The notes under the pieces were generated by a model, which ran no database searches, was not told where the DNA came from, and worked only from the letters and a program-made list of their open reading frames with translations. This document shows, in pieces, positions 1 through 11,321 of a DNA stretch of 64,000 nt (positions within the stretch are counted from its first letter, which is position 1; each line of letters opens with the position of its first letter). The stretch is from Mycobacterium sp. GA-1285 (GTDB taxonomy: Bacteria > Actinomycetota > Actinomycetes > Mycobacteriales > Mycobacteriaceae). Both the position numbers and the translations under genes were made by a program. The stretch covers positions 62,001 to 126,000 of the forward strand of contig NZ_LQIS01000052.1 of assembly GCF_001499905.1 (NCBI RefSeq). Direction: 5' to 3'.

Positions 1-1
1 G

Positions 2-79
2 CAGCGCGTCGTCCTGCTTCCCGATGGCACCGAGGACTACTGGTCCGAGGAGTATCGCGACCTGATCGAGTTGGCTTGA
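2..79 (+). CDS. ABC-F type ATP-binding protein, C-terminal end (partial)
   Basis: Only the last 25 codons are inside the window, ending at TGA 77-79. The visible tail reads as a short beta strand and acidic helix (VVLLPDGTEDYW... then DLIELA), the way actinobacterial ABC-F/duplicated-ATPase proteins finish their second nucleotide-binding domain. In M. tuberculosis the gene at this place next to acn is Rv1473, annotated as an ABC transporter ATP-binding protein without membrane domain; ABC-F proteins act on ribosomes rather than as transporters. The identification rests mainly on synteny, because no Walker motif lies in the window. Confidence 0.55.
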   Translation, partial: QRVVLLPDGTEDYWSEEYRDLIELA

Positions 80-173
80 TCCAGTACGCGGAGTGTTCGG
101 TCAATCTCAAGCCTGGTGTGTAACCGCTTTCTCCGCTGGGTACCCGTCGGGGCATCCAAGCGGGGAGGTGCTG

Positions 174-365
174 ATGAAGAAGCTGGACAAGTCGAGAGAC
201 CAGTTGCTCAACGAGTTGCGGACTGCTTACGAGGGTGGCGCAAGCATCCGCACTCTGGTGGCGTCCACGGGACGCTCGTACGGTTCCATCCACAGCATGC
301 TGCGCGAGTCGGGTACCACGATGCGCAGCCGTGGGGGACCGAACCACCGCAGCAGGCGCCGCTAG
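174..365 (+). CDS. small helix-turn-helix protein (Rv1473A-like)
   Basis: A 63-residue basic protein starting MKKLDKSRDQL. I chose ATG 174 because a GGGGAGGTG ribosome site lies at 162-170; a longer in-frame start at 93 has none. Residues about 20-50 (GGASIRTLVASTGRSYGSIH) form a typical helix-turn-helix, with an Arg-rich tail after it. It is known as a possible transcriptional regulator in mycobacteria with no assigned target. It follows the ABC-F gene by 94 bases and its last 4 bases overlap the convergent end of the TetR gene. Confidence 0.75.
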   Translation: MKKLDKSRDQLLNELRTAYEGGASIRTLVASTGRSYGSIHSMLRESGTTMRSRGGPNHRSRRR

Positions 366-955
366 TCGCCCTGCCGCACGGTCTCTTTGTCGCGTCGCTG
401 CCGCAGGGACGCCTCGACCAGGTCCAGTACGGCACTGAGCTTTTCGGGATCGTCGCCCGACGCCAAACGTGCGACCAAGCCATCGAGGACGAGGTCGAGA
501 TAGGTCTGGAGCACGGCGCTGGGAACGTCGTCGCGCAGTCGGCCCGCCTGCTTCTGCATGCGGAGCCGCTGAGTCGTGGCGGCCGACAGTTCGGCGGATC
601 GCTCCGCCCAACCCCGGTGAAAGTCCGGATCGTTACGCAGCTTTCGCGCGATCTCGAGACGAGTGGCCAGCCAGTCGAACTGGTCTGGCGCGGCCAGCAT
701 GTCGCGCATGACCTGCACCAGCCCCTCGCGCGCAGCGACATCGGCCATGCGCTCGGCGTCCTCACGGGCCAGTTCGAAGAACAGCGTGTCCTTGTCCCGG
801 AAGTGGTGGAAGATGGCGCCGCGCGACAGCCCGATCGTCTGCTCGAGCCGCCGCACGGTCGCCTTGTCGTAGCCGTACTCCGCGAAACACCGGCGGGCGC
901 CGTCGAGGATCTGCCGACGACGCGCCGCCAGGTGGTCGTCGGTGACCCGGGGCAA
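362..955 (-). CDS. acnR: TetR-family repressor of aconitase, AcnR
   Basis: A 197-residue TetR regulator. The N-terminal DNA-binding domain (RRRQILDGARRCFAEYGYDKAT then IGLSRGAIFHHFRDKD) ends near residue 60, followed by an all-helical ligand domain. It lies 20 bases downstream of acn on the same strand, so both are probably one transcript. In Corynebacterium glutamicum the adjacent AcnR represses acn, and a perfect match to its published operator lies in front of acn here (3900-3915), which makes autoregulation of the acn-acnR operon likely. Function is inferred from family, neighbour and operator together. Confidence 0.88.
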   Translation of the reverse strand: MPRVTDDHLAARRRQILDGARRCFAEYGYDKATVRRLEQTIGLSRGAIFHHFRDKDTLFFELAREDAERMADVAAREGLVQVMRDMLAAPDQFDWLATRLEIARKLRNDPDFHRGWAERSAELSAATTQRLRMQKQAGRLRDDVPSAVLQTYLDLVLDGLVARLASGDDPEKLSAVLDLVEASLRQRRDKETVRQGD

Positions 956-975
956 CGCGGTTGTCCCTTCTTCGG

Positions 976-3840
<2,865 letters not shown>

Positions 3841-3892
3841 ATCAACTCCCGGTTAGTTCTCGCAGCCGACGGGCTGTGTCGGCGGCGTTACA

Positions 3893-3915
3893 ACTCTAAC
3901 AGTACGCTTGTCCTG
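3893..3915 (-). promoter_or_regulatory. acn promoter -10 box with AcnR operator
   Basis: On the minus strand 3915 to 3900 reads CAGGACAAGCGTACTG. This fits the AcnR motif described in C. glutamicum (CAGNACnnncGTACTG) at every fixed position. A TAGAGT -10 box (3898-3893) follows directly, so bound AcnR would cover the promoter. The transcript would start about 45 bases before the acn GTG. The sequence match is direct; the regulation is inferred. Confidence 0.75.
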
Positions 3916-3988
3916 CAAAACGGTCAGGGTCCAGTCTCAGTCTGGTCGCCGACCGCGCGTGCTGTCACCCTGCGGGGTACCCATCGCG

Positions 3989-3994
3989 TACGGT
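3989..3994 (+). promoter_or_regulatory. -10 box for a leaderless transcript
   Basis: TACGGT is followed by 6 bases and then GTG 4001. This is the spacing at which mycobacterial RNA polymerase starts on the first base of the start codon. It supports GTG 4001 as the start of the next gene, which has no ribosome site. Confidence 0.55.
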
Positions 3995-4000
3995 TCTCCT

Positions 4001-4564
4001 GTGTTCGGACCGCATGTGATTCCGTTTCCGCCGGCATATATTCCGTCTGACGTCTGCGGACCCGTCGGCATGGACCCAGCGACCACACCGGTCGACACGT
4101 GCTTGAACCTCGTCATCGAAGACGTCCGCGACGACGGCGTGAGCGCCTCGCCCAAGCCCGAGAACGAGGGCCTGCCCGAGGTGGTCGCCGAGGCTCAGCA
4201 GAAGGGCATCGACCTCAAGATCGTCGTCGTGGACGAGAACCCGCCGATCGACACGCCGCTGCGCGACATCGCGACCGAGGTGGGAGAGGCGTTCCCGGGG
4301 TCGACGGTGCTGGTGCTCAGCCCCGCGGACTCGGGCACCTTCAGTACGACGTTCGACCGCGTGACGTTGGAGGCGGGTCAGGACGTCGCCGAAGGGCGTG
4401 GTCCGGTGCAGGGTTCGAAGAATTTCCTCAGCGAGTTGACGGCATCGCACTTTCCGTGGACTGCATTGACGATTGTGGTGGTCTTGGGAGTGGTTGCCGC
4501 CGTTATCGGTACGCGACTTTTGCAGGTTCGCGCGAAGCGGGCCGAGCCGCGCGAGCCGGCCTGA
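4001..4564 (+). CDS. Rv1476-family membrane protein, function unknown
   Basis: A 187-residue protein close to the 186-residue Rv1476 of M. tuberculosis, which holds the same place between acn and ripA. The N-terminal 145 residues look soluble and may be exported or surface-facing (conserved YIPSDVC near residue 15, two early Cys). One hydrophobic helix (about 152-172) follows, then a short basic tail (RAKRAEPREPA). GTG 4001 is chosen because of the leaderless -10 box and the length match; an upstream ATG at 3908 would add 31 low-complexity residues. Actinobacterial family without an assigned role. Confidence 0.8.
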   Translation: MFGPHVIPFPPAYIPSDVCGPVGMDPATTPVDTCLNLVIEDVRDDGVSASPKPENEGLPEVVAEAQQKGIDLKIVVVDENPPIDTPLRDIATEVGEAFPGSTVLVLSPADSGTFSTTFDRVTLEAGQDVAEGRGPVQGSKNFLSELTASHFPWTALTIVVVLGVVAAVIGTRLLQVRAKRAEPREPA

Positions 4565-4645
4565 AGTCGCACTGGGACAACGGTTTTGGCGTGACCCCAC
4601 GCTGCGCCCGCATCGGCGAAGTCACGGCGCGATAACACTTCATTC

Positions 4646-4663
4646 AATTACAAAGTTGTAATT
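4646..4663. promoter_or_regulatory. AT-rich palindrome upstream of ripA
   Basis: AATTACAA, a 2-base spacer AG, then TTGTAATT: a perfect inverted repeat in the most AT-rich part of the 245-base gap before ripA. The shape suits a dimeric repressor or activator site. MtrA is reported to act on the ripA promoter in M. tuberculosis, but I cannot match this repeat to a known MtrA box. Confidence 0.45.
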
Positions 4664-4809
4664 TGCGACTTAAGTTTCTTTGGCGTCAGATGTGACGTAC
4701 GGTGCAATCGGTAACTGTGTTGTCGATGTGCAAGTTGTGACTAAAGAGCACAGTCACCCCGACGAATGTGTCCGCACGTTCGCCTGAAGCCATAGGAGAA
4801 CTGAGTCGG

Positions 4810-6237
4810 ATGAGACGCACACCTGGCGCATCCGCTACGCGGCCGTGTGGACGGTTCTGCGCGGCCATGCTCGTGACGGCCATGCTGTCCGCGACCCCCG
4901 GCCTGGCCGTCGCGCAACCCGACAACCCCGACAGCCTCGCCGCACTGGTCGCCGCCGTCGCCGATGCCGACCAGAAGTTGCAGGACCTGGGCGCCCAGAT
5001 TCAGCAGCAGCAGGAAAGCGTCAACAAGGCCATCCTGGACGTGCAGACCGCCCGCGATCACGCCGACGCCGCACAACGTGAGGTCGACACGAGCCGGCAG
5101 CGCGTCGAGGACGCCAACGCCGCGATCGAGCAGGCGCAGAAGCGGTTCAACTCGTTCGCCGCGGCGACCTACGTCAACGGACCCTCGGACTCGTATCTGA
5201 CAGCGGGCGATCCCGCCGAGGTCATCAAGACAGCCGCGGCGGGGCAGACGCTGGCGATCAGCTCGCAGCAGGTGATCGCCGATCTGCAGCGGGCCCGCAC
5301 CGAGCAGATCAACCGCGAGTCCGGGGCGCGGCTGGCGAAGCAGAACGCGGACAAGGCCGTCGCCGACGCCGAAGCCAGCCAGCAGTCCGCGGTCTCGGCT
5401 CTCACCAACGCGCAGGAGACCTTCCGGAACCAGCAGGCCCAGCTCGACAAGCTGACCGCCGAGCGCAAGGCCGCGCAGGCCAAGCTCGCCGAGGCGCGCA
5501 CCCAGGCCGCGCCGGCGCAACCGACCGGGGCTCCGGCGCAACCGGCGGCCGCCGCGACGCCGGGAAATCCGGACTGGGACCGCGCCCCGCAAGGCGTCGA
5601 CCCCGGCACCGGCAACTGGGCCACGCCGTGGGATCCGACGTTGCCCGCGATCCCCAGCGCCTTCGTCAGTGGTGATCCGATCGCGATCATCAACGGGGTT
5701 CTCGGCATCGCGTCGACCTCGGCGCAGGTGACCCAGGATCTCGGTCGCAAGTTCCTGCAGTCGCTGGGAATCCTTCCCCAGCCGGCAGCCGCCGCGCCGG
5801 CCTTCAACAACGGTGCGATCCCGCGCGTCTACGGCAGGCAGGCAACGGAGTTCGTGATCAAGCGCGCCATGTCGCAGATGGGCGTTCCGTACTCGTGGGG
5901 TGGCGGCAACGCCGCCGGACCGAGCCGCGGTATCGACTCCGGTGCGAACACAGTCGGTTTCGACTGCTCCGGTCTGATGCTCTACGCGTTCGCCGGGGTC
6001 GGCATCAAACTCGACCACTACTCGGGTTCGCAGTACAACGCCGGCCGCAAGGTCCCGACGTCACAGATGCGGCGTGGCGACATGTTGTTCTGGGGACCGA
6101 ACGCCAGCCAGCACGTGGCGCTGTATCTCGGCGACGGACAAATGATCGAAGCGCCCTACACGGGTTCGGTGGTGAAGATCTCGCCGGTGCGTACCAGCGG
6201 CATGACACCGTACGCGACTCGTCTCATCGAATGGTGA
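4810..6237 (+). CDS. ripA: peptidoglycan endopeptidase RipA (NlpC/P60)
   Basis: A 475-residue secreted hydrolase that cuts the D-Glu to meso-DAP bond in peptidoglycan stems and separates daughter cells. ATG 4810 is used because an AGGAGA site sits about 10 bases before it; the resulting N terminus is a signal peptide (hydrophobic stretch, cleavage near LAVAQP). Residues about 45-240 form a long helical coiled region that blocks the active site in the zymogen. A Pro/Ala linker and the NlpC/P60 domain follow, with catalytic Cys386 (GFDCSG), His435 (SQHVAL) and Glu447, three positions later than in M. tuberculosis RipA. ripB follows after 3 bases. Confidence 0.95.
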   Translation: MRRTPGASATRPCGRFCAAMLVTAMLSATPGLAVAQPDNPDSLAALVAAVADADQKLQDLGAQIQQQQESVNKAILDVQTARDHADAAQREVDTSRQRVEDANAAIEQAQKRFNSFAAATYVNGPSDSYLTAGDPAEVIKTAAAGQTLAISSQQVIADLQRARTEQINRESGARLAKQNADKAVADAEASQQSAVSALTNAQETFRNQQAQLDKLTAERKAAQAKLAEARTQAAPAQPTGAPAQPAAAATPGNPDWDRAPQGVDPGTGNWATPWDPTLPAIPSAFVSGDPIAIINGVLGIASTSAQVTQDLGRKFLQSLGILPQPAAAAPAFNNGAIPRVYGRQATEFVIKRAMSQMGVPYSWGGGNAAGPSRGIDSGANTVGFDCSGLMLYAFAGVGIKLDHYSGSQYNAGRKVPTSQMRRGDMLFWGPNASQHVALYLGDGQMIEAPYTGSVVKISPVRTSGMTPYATRLIEW

Positions 6238-6240
6238 GAG

Positions 6241-6975
6241 GTGCAGGAACAAAACGTTAGGAAAGCTTTGCGTGGCAAGCTGATTCGCTTATTGAGCGGT
6301 TGTGCGCTGCTGGCGGCGACCGTCGCGCTCACCCTCGGGCTGGCGACGCCGGCGGCATCCGCACCCGACGACGGCCAGTGGGATCCGACGCTGCCCAAAT
6401 TGATCAGCGCAGGCGCCCCCGGCGATCCTCTCGCGATCGCCAACGCGTCGCTCGCGGCGACCGCCCAGGCCACCGAAGTCACGATGAACCTGGGTCGCAA
6501 GTTCCTGTCCACTCTGGGCCTCGCGCCCTCGGAGGCGGCGACGGCGAGCGTCGCGCCCGGCCGGGTGCGCGGACCCCAGGCGATCGAGTACGTGATCCGT
6601 CGCGGCGCCTCGCAGATGGGCGTGCCTTACTCGTGGGGCGGCGGAAAGCCGAGCGGGCCGAGCCGGGGCATCGACTCGGGGGCCAACACCGTCGGATTCG
6701 ACTGCTCGGGCTTCACCCAGTTCTCCTTCGCGGGGGTCGGGGTGCTGATCCCCAAGTACTCCGGCGACCAGTACGACACCGGCCGCAAGGTGCCGACGTC
6801 GCAGGCCAAGCGCGGCGACCTCTTGTTCTGGGGCCCCGGCGGCAGCCAGCACGTCGCCATCTACCTCGGCGGCGGTCAGATGCTCGAATCCTCGGGCAGC
6901 GCGGGCAAGGTCACGGTCAGCCCGGTGCGTCACTCCGGCCTGCAGCCGTATGTGGCGCGCATCATCGAATCCTGA
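6241..6975 (+). CDS. ripB: NlpC/P60 peptidoglycan endopeptidase RipB
   Basis: A 244-residue paralogue of the RipA C-terminal half, without the coiled-coil zymogen region. A signal peptide (LLSGCALLAATVALTLGLA, cleaved near ASA) is followed directly by the linker and NlpC/P60 domain with Cys155 (GFDCSGF), the SQHVAIYLG histidine motif and the GGGQMLES segment. Lacking the inhibitory helices, it is expected to be constitutively active after export. It starts at GTG 6241, 3 bases after the ripA stop, so the two are co-transcribed and probably translationally coupled. Confidence 0.93.
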   Translation: MQEQNVRKALRGKLIRLLSGCALLAATVALTLGLATPAASAPDDGQWDPTLPKLISAGAPGDPLAIANASLAATAQATEVTMNLGRKFLSTLGLAPSEAATASVAPGRVRGPQAIEYVIRRGASQMGVPYSWGGGKPSGPSRGIDSGANTVGFDCSGFTQFSFAGVGVLIPKYSGDQYDTGRKVPTSQAKRGDLLFWGPGGSQHVAIYLGGGQMLESSGSAGKVTVSPVRHSGLQPYVARIIES

Positions 6976-7143
6976 GCGGAGACTGAGCCGAACCTGAAGG
7001 CTTTTGTTGAAAGCTCTTCGCGCAAGCGCTCATCGCCGGGCAACGTCGACGGATTCTGCCGTGCCTGGAATAGTTGACGACGTGCGTGCGGCCCGGACCG
7101 GCCTGCGCCGCTTTGACCAGCGAGTTATGTGGAAGGAACGTTG

Positions 7144-8292
7144 ATGACCTCACCGAGTGGGCCGTCGCAGGGGCCTGGAGGCTACCCCGGCCAGGCACCG
7201 GCACAGGGATACCAGGGCTCACACGCCGCGCCGTCGAGCCCACCTTCCCAGAACGGCGGTCTGCAGCAGGAGGTCCACACGCTCGAGCGGGCCGTCTTCG
7301 AGGTGAAGCGGATCATCGTCGGACAGGACCAATTGGTCGAGCGCATGCTGGTCGGGCTGCTCGCCAAGGGGCACGTGCTGCTCGAGGGTGTGCCCGGCGT
7401 CGCCAAGACGCTGGCCGTCGAGACCTTCGCCAAGGTGGTGGGCGGCACCTTCGCGCGCATCCAGTTCACACCGGACCTGGTTCCCACCGATATCGTCGGC
7501 ACCCGCATCTACCGGGTGGGCAAGGAGGAGTTCGACATCGAGCTCGGGCCCGTCGTGGTCAACTTCCTGCTCGCCGACGAGATCAACCGTGCCCCGGCCA
7601 AGGTGCAGTCGGCCCTGCTGGAGGTCATGGCCGAGCGCAAGATTTCCATCGGCGGTAAGACGTTCCCGCTGCCCCAGCCGTTCCTGGTGATGGCCACTCA
7701 GAACCCGATCGAGCAGGAGGGTGTGTACGCGCTGCCCGAGGCTCAGCGGGACCGCTTCCTGTTCAAGCTCAACATCGACTACCCCTCGCCCGAGGAAGAG
7801 CGGGAGATCATCTACCGGATGGGCGTCAAGCCGCCGGAACCCAAGCAGATCCTCGCCCCCGGTGACCTGCTGCGTCTGCAGGACGTGGCGTCCAACAACT
7901 TCGTGCACCACGCCCTGGTCGACTACGTCGTCCGGGTGGTGACCGCGACCCGTCAGCCCGAGAAGTTCGGGATGCCCGACGCCAAGGCGTGGATCGCCTA
8001 CGGTGCATCGCCGCGCGCGTCGCTGGGAATCATCGCGGCGTCCCGCGCGCTGGCTCTCGTGCGTGGACGCGACTACGTGATCCCGCAGGACGTCGTCGAG
8101 GTCATCCCGGACGTGCTGCGGCACCGGCTGGTGTTGACCTATGACGCGCTGGCCGACGAGATCTCCGCCGAGACGGTGATCAACCGCATCCTGCAGACCG
8201 TGGCCCTGCCGCAGGTGAACGCCATTCCGCAGCAAGGTCATTCGGTGCCGCCCGTCGTGCCCGCCGCCGCTGGTGCGGCCAGCAATCGGTGA
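7144..8292 (+). CDS. moxR1: MoxR1-type AAA+ ATPase
   Basis: A 382-residue AAA+ chaperone of the MoxR family. A Gly/Pro/Gln-rich N terminus (1-40) precedes the ATPase core: Walker A GVPGVAKT (82-89), Walker B LLADEINRAP, sensor 1 in MATQNP and the arginine region LPEAQRDRF. ATG 7144 has a GGAAGGA site at 7131-7137; a GTG 15 bases upstream is less likely. MoxR proteins work with VWA partners to activate or assemble other proteins; here a DUF58 and two VWA membrane genes follow in one operon. The 168 bases before it show no recognisable site. Its client is unknown. Confidence 0.92.
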   Translation: MTSPSGPSQGPGGYPGQAPAQGYQGSHAAPSSPPSQNGGLQQEVHTLERAVFEVKRIIVGQDQLVERMLVGLLAKGHVLLEGVPGVAKTLAVETFAKVVGGTFARIQFTPDLVPTDIVGTRIYRVGKEEFDIELGPVVVNFLLADEINRAPAKVQSALLEVMAERKISIGGKTFPLPQPFLVMATQNPIEQEGVYALPEAQRDRFLFKLNIDYPSPEEEREIIYRMGVKPPEPKQILAPGDLLRLQDVASNNFVHHALVDYVVRVVTATRQPEKFGMPDAKAWIAYGASPRASLGIIAASRALALVRGRDYVIPQDVVEVIPDVLRHRLVLTYDALADEISAETVINRILQTVALPQVNAIPQQGHSVPPVVPAAAGAASNR

Positions 8293-9236
8293 CCGGTTCC
8301 CGACGCTCCGTCGATCTGCCGTCGCTGAAGCGCGGCGAGATCCGTGATCCCGCACTGAGCGCGGCGCTGCGCAAGCTCGAGTTGACCGTGCGGCGCAAGC
8401 TCGACGGCGTGTTGCACGGCGACCACCTCGGTCTGCTACCCGGCCCGGGTTCGGAACCGGGGGAGTCACGGCTCTATCAACCCGGTGACGATGTGCGCCG
8501 GATGGACTGGTCGGTCACGGCGCGCACCACTCATCCGCACGTGCGGCAGATGATCGCCGACCGCGAACTCGAGACGTGGCTCGTGATCGACATGTCGGCC
8601 AGCCTCGATTTCGGCACAACCGGTTGCGAGAAGCGCGATCTCGCGGTGGCCGCCGCGGCGGCGATCACGTTCCTCAACAGCGGGGGAGGTAACCGGATCG
8701 GCGCGATCATCGCCAACGGGGACACCGTGCGGCGGGTGCCGGCGCTGTCGGGCCGGATGCACGAGCAGGAGATGCTGCGCGCCATCGCGACGATGCCCAA
8801 GGCGCCGGCAGGCGTCCGCGGTGATCTGGCCGCCGCGATCGACGCGCTGCGCAGGCCCGAGCGACGCCGCGGTATGGCGGTGATCATCAGCGACTTCCTC
8901 GGCCCGATCAACTGGATGCGTCCGCTGCGGGCGATCTCGGGGCGCCACGAGGTGCTCGGAATCGAAGTGCTCGACCCGCGCGACGTCGAACTGCCCGCGG
9001 TCGGCGAAGTGGTGCTGCAGGACGCCGAGACGGGGGCGGTCCGCGAGTTCACCATCGACGAGCAGTTGCGCGACGACTTCGAGCGGGCGGCCGCGGCCCA
9101 CCGCGCGGAGGTGGCCAGGACGTTACGGCGATGCGATGCACCGCTGCTGTCGCTGCGGACCGACCGCGATTGGATCGCCGACGTCGTCCGGTTCGTCGCC
9201 AACCGCAGGCGTGGCGCGTTGGCGGGCCACGCCTGA
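8289..9236 (+). CDS. DUF58 domain protein of the MoxR operon
   Basis: A 315-residue protein, homologue of Rv1480. The DUF58 signature (GEYQPGDDVRRMDW-like, here SRLYQPGDDVRRMDWS) is near residues 55-72, and a VWA-like fold with a weak metal-site motif (LVIDMSASLDF) follows. GTG 8289 overlaps the moxR1 stop by four bases (GTGA), a sign of coupled translation. No membrane helix is evident, so it probably acts as a cytosolic adaptor between the MoxR ATPase and the membrane VWA proteins. That role is inferred from family context. Confidence 0.88.
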   Translation: MTGSRRSVDLPSLKRGEIRDPALSAALRKLELTVRRKLDGVLHGDHLGLLPGPGSEPGESRLYQPGDDVRRMDWSVTARTTHPHVRQMIADRELETWLVIDMSASLDFGTTGCEKRDLAVAAAAAITFLNSGGGNRIGAIIANGDTVRRVPALSGRMHEQEMLRAIATMPKAPAGVRGDLAAAIDALRRPERRRGMAVIISDFLGPINWMRPLRAISGRHEVLGIEVLDPRDVELPAVGEVVLQDAETGAVREFTIDEQLRDDFERAAAAHRAEVARTLRRCDAPLLSLRTDRDWIADVVRFVANRRRGALAGHA

Positions 9237-9257
9237 TATCGAAATGATTAGGCGCAC

Positions 9258-10265
9258 ATGACATTGCCGTTGCTCGGACCCATGACGCTGTCGGGTTTCG
9301 AAAACGTCTGGTTCTTCCTGTTCCTGCTCGCGGTGCTCGGAATCGTCGGGCTCTACGTGGTCGTTCAGCTCGCCCGACACCGGCGGATGCTGCGGTTCGC
9401 CAACATGGAGCTGTTGGAAAGCGTTGCGCCGAAACGGCCTTCGCGCTGGCGGCATCTGCCCGCGATCCTGCTCGTGCTCGGACTGGTGTTCCTCACGGTG
9501 GCGATGGCCGGACCCACGCACGACGTCCGCATTCCGCGTAACCGCGCGGTGGTGATGCTCGTGATGGACGTCTCGCAGTCGATGCGCGCCACCGACGTCG
9601 CCCCCAACCGGATGGCCGCCGCCCAGGAGGCTTCCAAGCAGTTCGCCGACGAACTCACCGCGGGCATCAACCTGGGGTTGATCTCCTATGCCGGCACGGC
9701 GACGGTCCTGGTGTCGCCGACCACCGGCCGGGAGGCCACCAAGGCCGCGATCGACAATCTGCAGTTCGCCGACCGCACGGCGACGGGCGAGGGCATCTTC
9801 ACGGCTCTGCAGGCGATCGCCACCGTGGGGGCGGTGATCGGCGGTGGCGACGAACCCCCGCCGGCGCGCATCGTGTTGTTCTCCGACGGTAAGGAGACCG
9901 TGCCGTCGAACCCCGACAACCCCAAGGGCGCCTACACCGCGGCCCGCACCGCGAAAGAACAGGGGGTGCCGATCTCGACGATCTCGTTCGGCACGCCGTA
10001 CGGCTACGTCGAGATCAACGATCAGCGCCAGCCCGTGCCGGTCGACGACGAGATGCTCAAGAAGATCGCCGATCTGTCCGGCGGTGAGGCGTTCACCGCG
10101 TCGAGCCTTCAGCAGCTGCGAGAGGTCTATGCCAACCTGCAGCAGCAGATCGGCTACGAGACCATCCGCGGTGATGCGAGCGTGGGGTGGCTGCGGCTGG
10201 GAACGCTGGCGCTCGCAATGGCGACGCTGGCGGCCCTGTTCATCAACCGTCGTCTACCGAACTGA
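9258..10265 (+). CDS. VWA-domain membrane protein (first copy, Rv1481-like)
   Basis: A 335-residue BatA-type protein. Two N-terminal membrane helices (about 17-38 and 67-85) flank a short loop. The von Willebrand A domain follows, with an intact metal-ion site D104-x-S106-x-S108 (MDVSQS) and the conserved SDGKET segment. A third helix (about 308-328) anchors the C terminus, so the VWA domain faces outside or the periplasm between helices. It follows the DUF58 gene by 21 bases. Such proteins are thought to be partners or substrates of the MoxR ATPase; the pathway in mycobacteria is unresolved. Confidence 0.9.
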   Translation: MTLPLLGPMTLSGFENVWFFLFLLAVLGIVGLYVVVQLARHRRMLRFANMELLESVAPKRPSRWRHLPAILLVLGLVFLTVAMAGPTHDVRIPRNRAVVMLVMDVSQSMRATDVAPNRMAAAQEASKQFADELTAGINLGLISYAGTATVLVSPTTGREATKAAIDNLQFADRTATGEGIFTALQAIATVGAVIGGGDEPPPARIVLFSDGKETVPSNPDNPKGAYTAARTAKEQGVPISTISFGTPYGYVEINDQRQPVPVDDEMLKKIADLSGGEAFTASSLQQLREVYANLQQQIGYETIRGDASVGWLRLGTLALAMATLAALFINRRLPN

Positions 10266-10288
10266 TTCGCAAGGGATGACGATCTGAC

Positions 10289-11299
10289 ATGACGCTTCCA
10301 CTGCTGGGACCGCTGTCGCTCACGGGCTTTCAGCACATCTGGTGGTTCTTCCTGTCTCTGGTGGTGCTGCTGGTGCTGGCCGGGTTGTACGTCGCCGCCC
10401 AGATCGCGCGGCGAAAGCGGTTGCAGCGCTTCGCCAACACCGAGCTGCTCGACAGTGTCGCGCCCAAGCGGCCCAGCCCGTTGCGCCACCTCCCCGCGGC
10501 GCTGCTGGCGATCTCGCTGCTGCTGTGCACCATTGCGCTGGCCGGGCCCACCCACGACCAGCGCCTTCCGCGCAACCGCGCGGTGGTGGTGCTGGCCATC
10601 GACGTCTCCCAGTCGATGCGCGCCACCGACGTCGAACCGAGCCGCTTGGCCGCCGCACAGGAGGCGTCGAAGAAGTTCGTCGACGAGCTCACGCCGGGCA
10701 TCAACCTCGGTGTGATCGCCTACGCCGGAACCGCCAACGTTCTGGTGTCGCCGACAACCAACCGCGACGCGAGCCGGCGCGCCATCGAGAATCTGCAGGT
10801 GGCCGACCGGACCGCGACCGGCGAGGCCATCTTCACCGCGTTGTCGTCGATCTCCACCGTCGGCGCCGTCATCGGCGGTGGCGATACGCCACCGCCCGCG
10901 CACATCGTGCTGTTCTCCGACGGCAAGGAGACGGTGCCGAACAATCCGGACAACCCGAAGGGCGCGTTCACCGCCGCGCGGGCCGCCAAGGATCAGGGCG
11001 TCCCGATCTCCACGATCTCGTTCGGGACGCCGAACGGGTCGGTCGAGGTCAACAACGAGCGGGTCCCGGTGCCCGTCGACGACGAGGGCATGGAGAAGAT
11101 CGCCCAGCTCTCCGGAGGCGAGGCCTACACCGCCTCCAACCTCGACCAACTGAACAAGGTCTACGACACGCTCCAGGACCAGATCGGATACGAGACCGTG
11201 CGAGGTGAGGCGACCACCGGCTGGCTCCGGCTGGGCGCTCTGTTCGCGGCCGTGGCGGCCGTCGCCGCGCTGCTGATCAACCGCCGGTTGCCGCTGTGA
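10289..11299 (+). CDS. VWA-domain membrane protein (second, tandem copy)
   Basis: A 336-residue paralogue of the preceding gene with the same layout: two N-terminal helices, a VWA domain with D105-x-S107-x-S109 (IDVSQS), and a C-terminal helix. By eye roughly three quarters of the residues are identical, with divergence mainly in the first 40 residues and the membrane helices. It lies 23 bases after the first copy. M. tuberculosis has a single gene here, so this is a tandem duplication in this lineage or a loss there. Both copies keep the metal site, so neither looks degenerate. Confidence 0.9.
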   Translation: MTLPLLGPLSLTGFQHIWWFFLSLVVLLVLAGLYVAAQIARRKRLQRFANTELLDSVAPKRPSPLRHLPAALLAISLLLCTIALAGPTHDQRLPRNRAVVVLAIDVSQSMRATDVEPSRLAAAQEASKKFVDELTPGINLGVIAYAGTANVLVSPTTNRDASRRAIENLQVADRTATGEAIFTALSSISTVGAVIGGGDTPPPAHIVLFSDGKETVPNNPDNPKGAFTAARAAKDQGVPISTISFGTPNGSVEVNNERVPVPVDDEGMEKIAQLSGGEAYTASNLDQLNKVYDTLQDQIGYETVRGEATTGWLRLGALFAAVAAVAALLINRRLPL

Positions 11300-11321
11300 G
11301 CCCAACCCTTCACTAAGGCGA

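Noticed and set aside
4736..4752. TGTGA...GCACA near ripA as a possible cAMP receptor protein site
   Set aside because: The half-sites are 7 rather than 6 bases apart and the right half differs from TCACA, so it does not fit the mycobacterial Crp motif.
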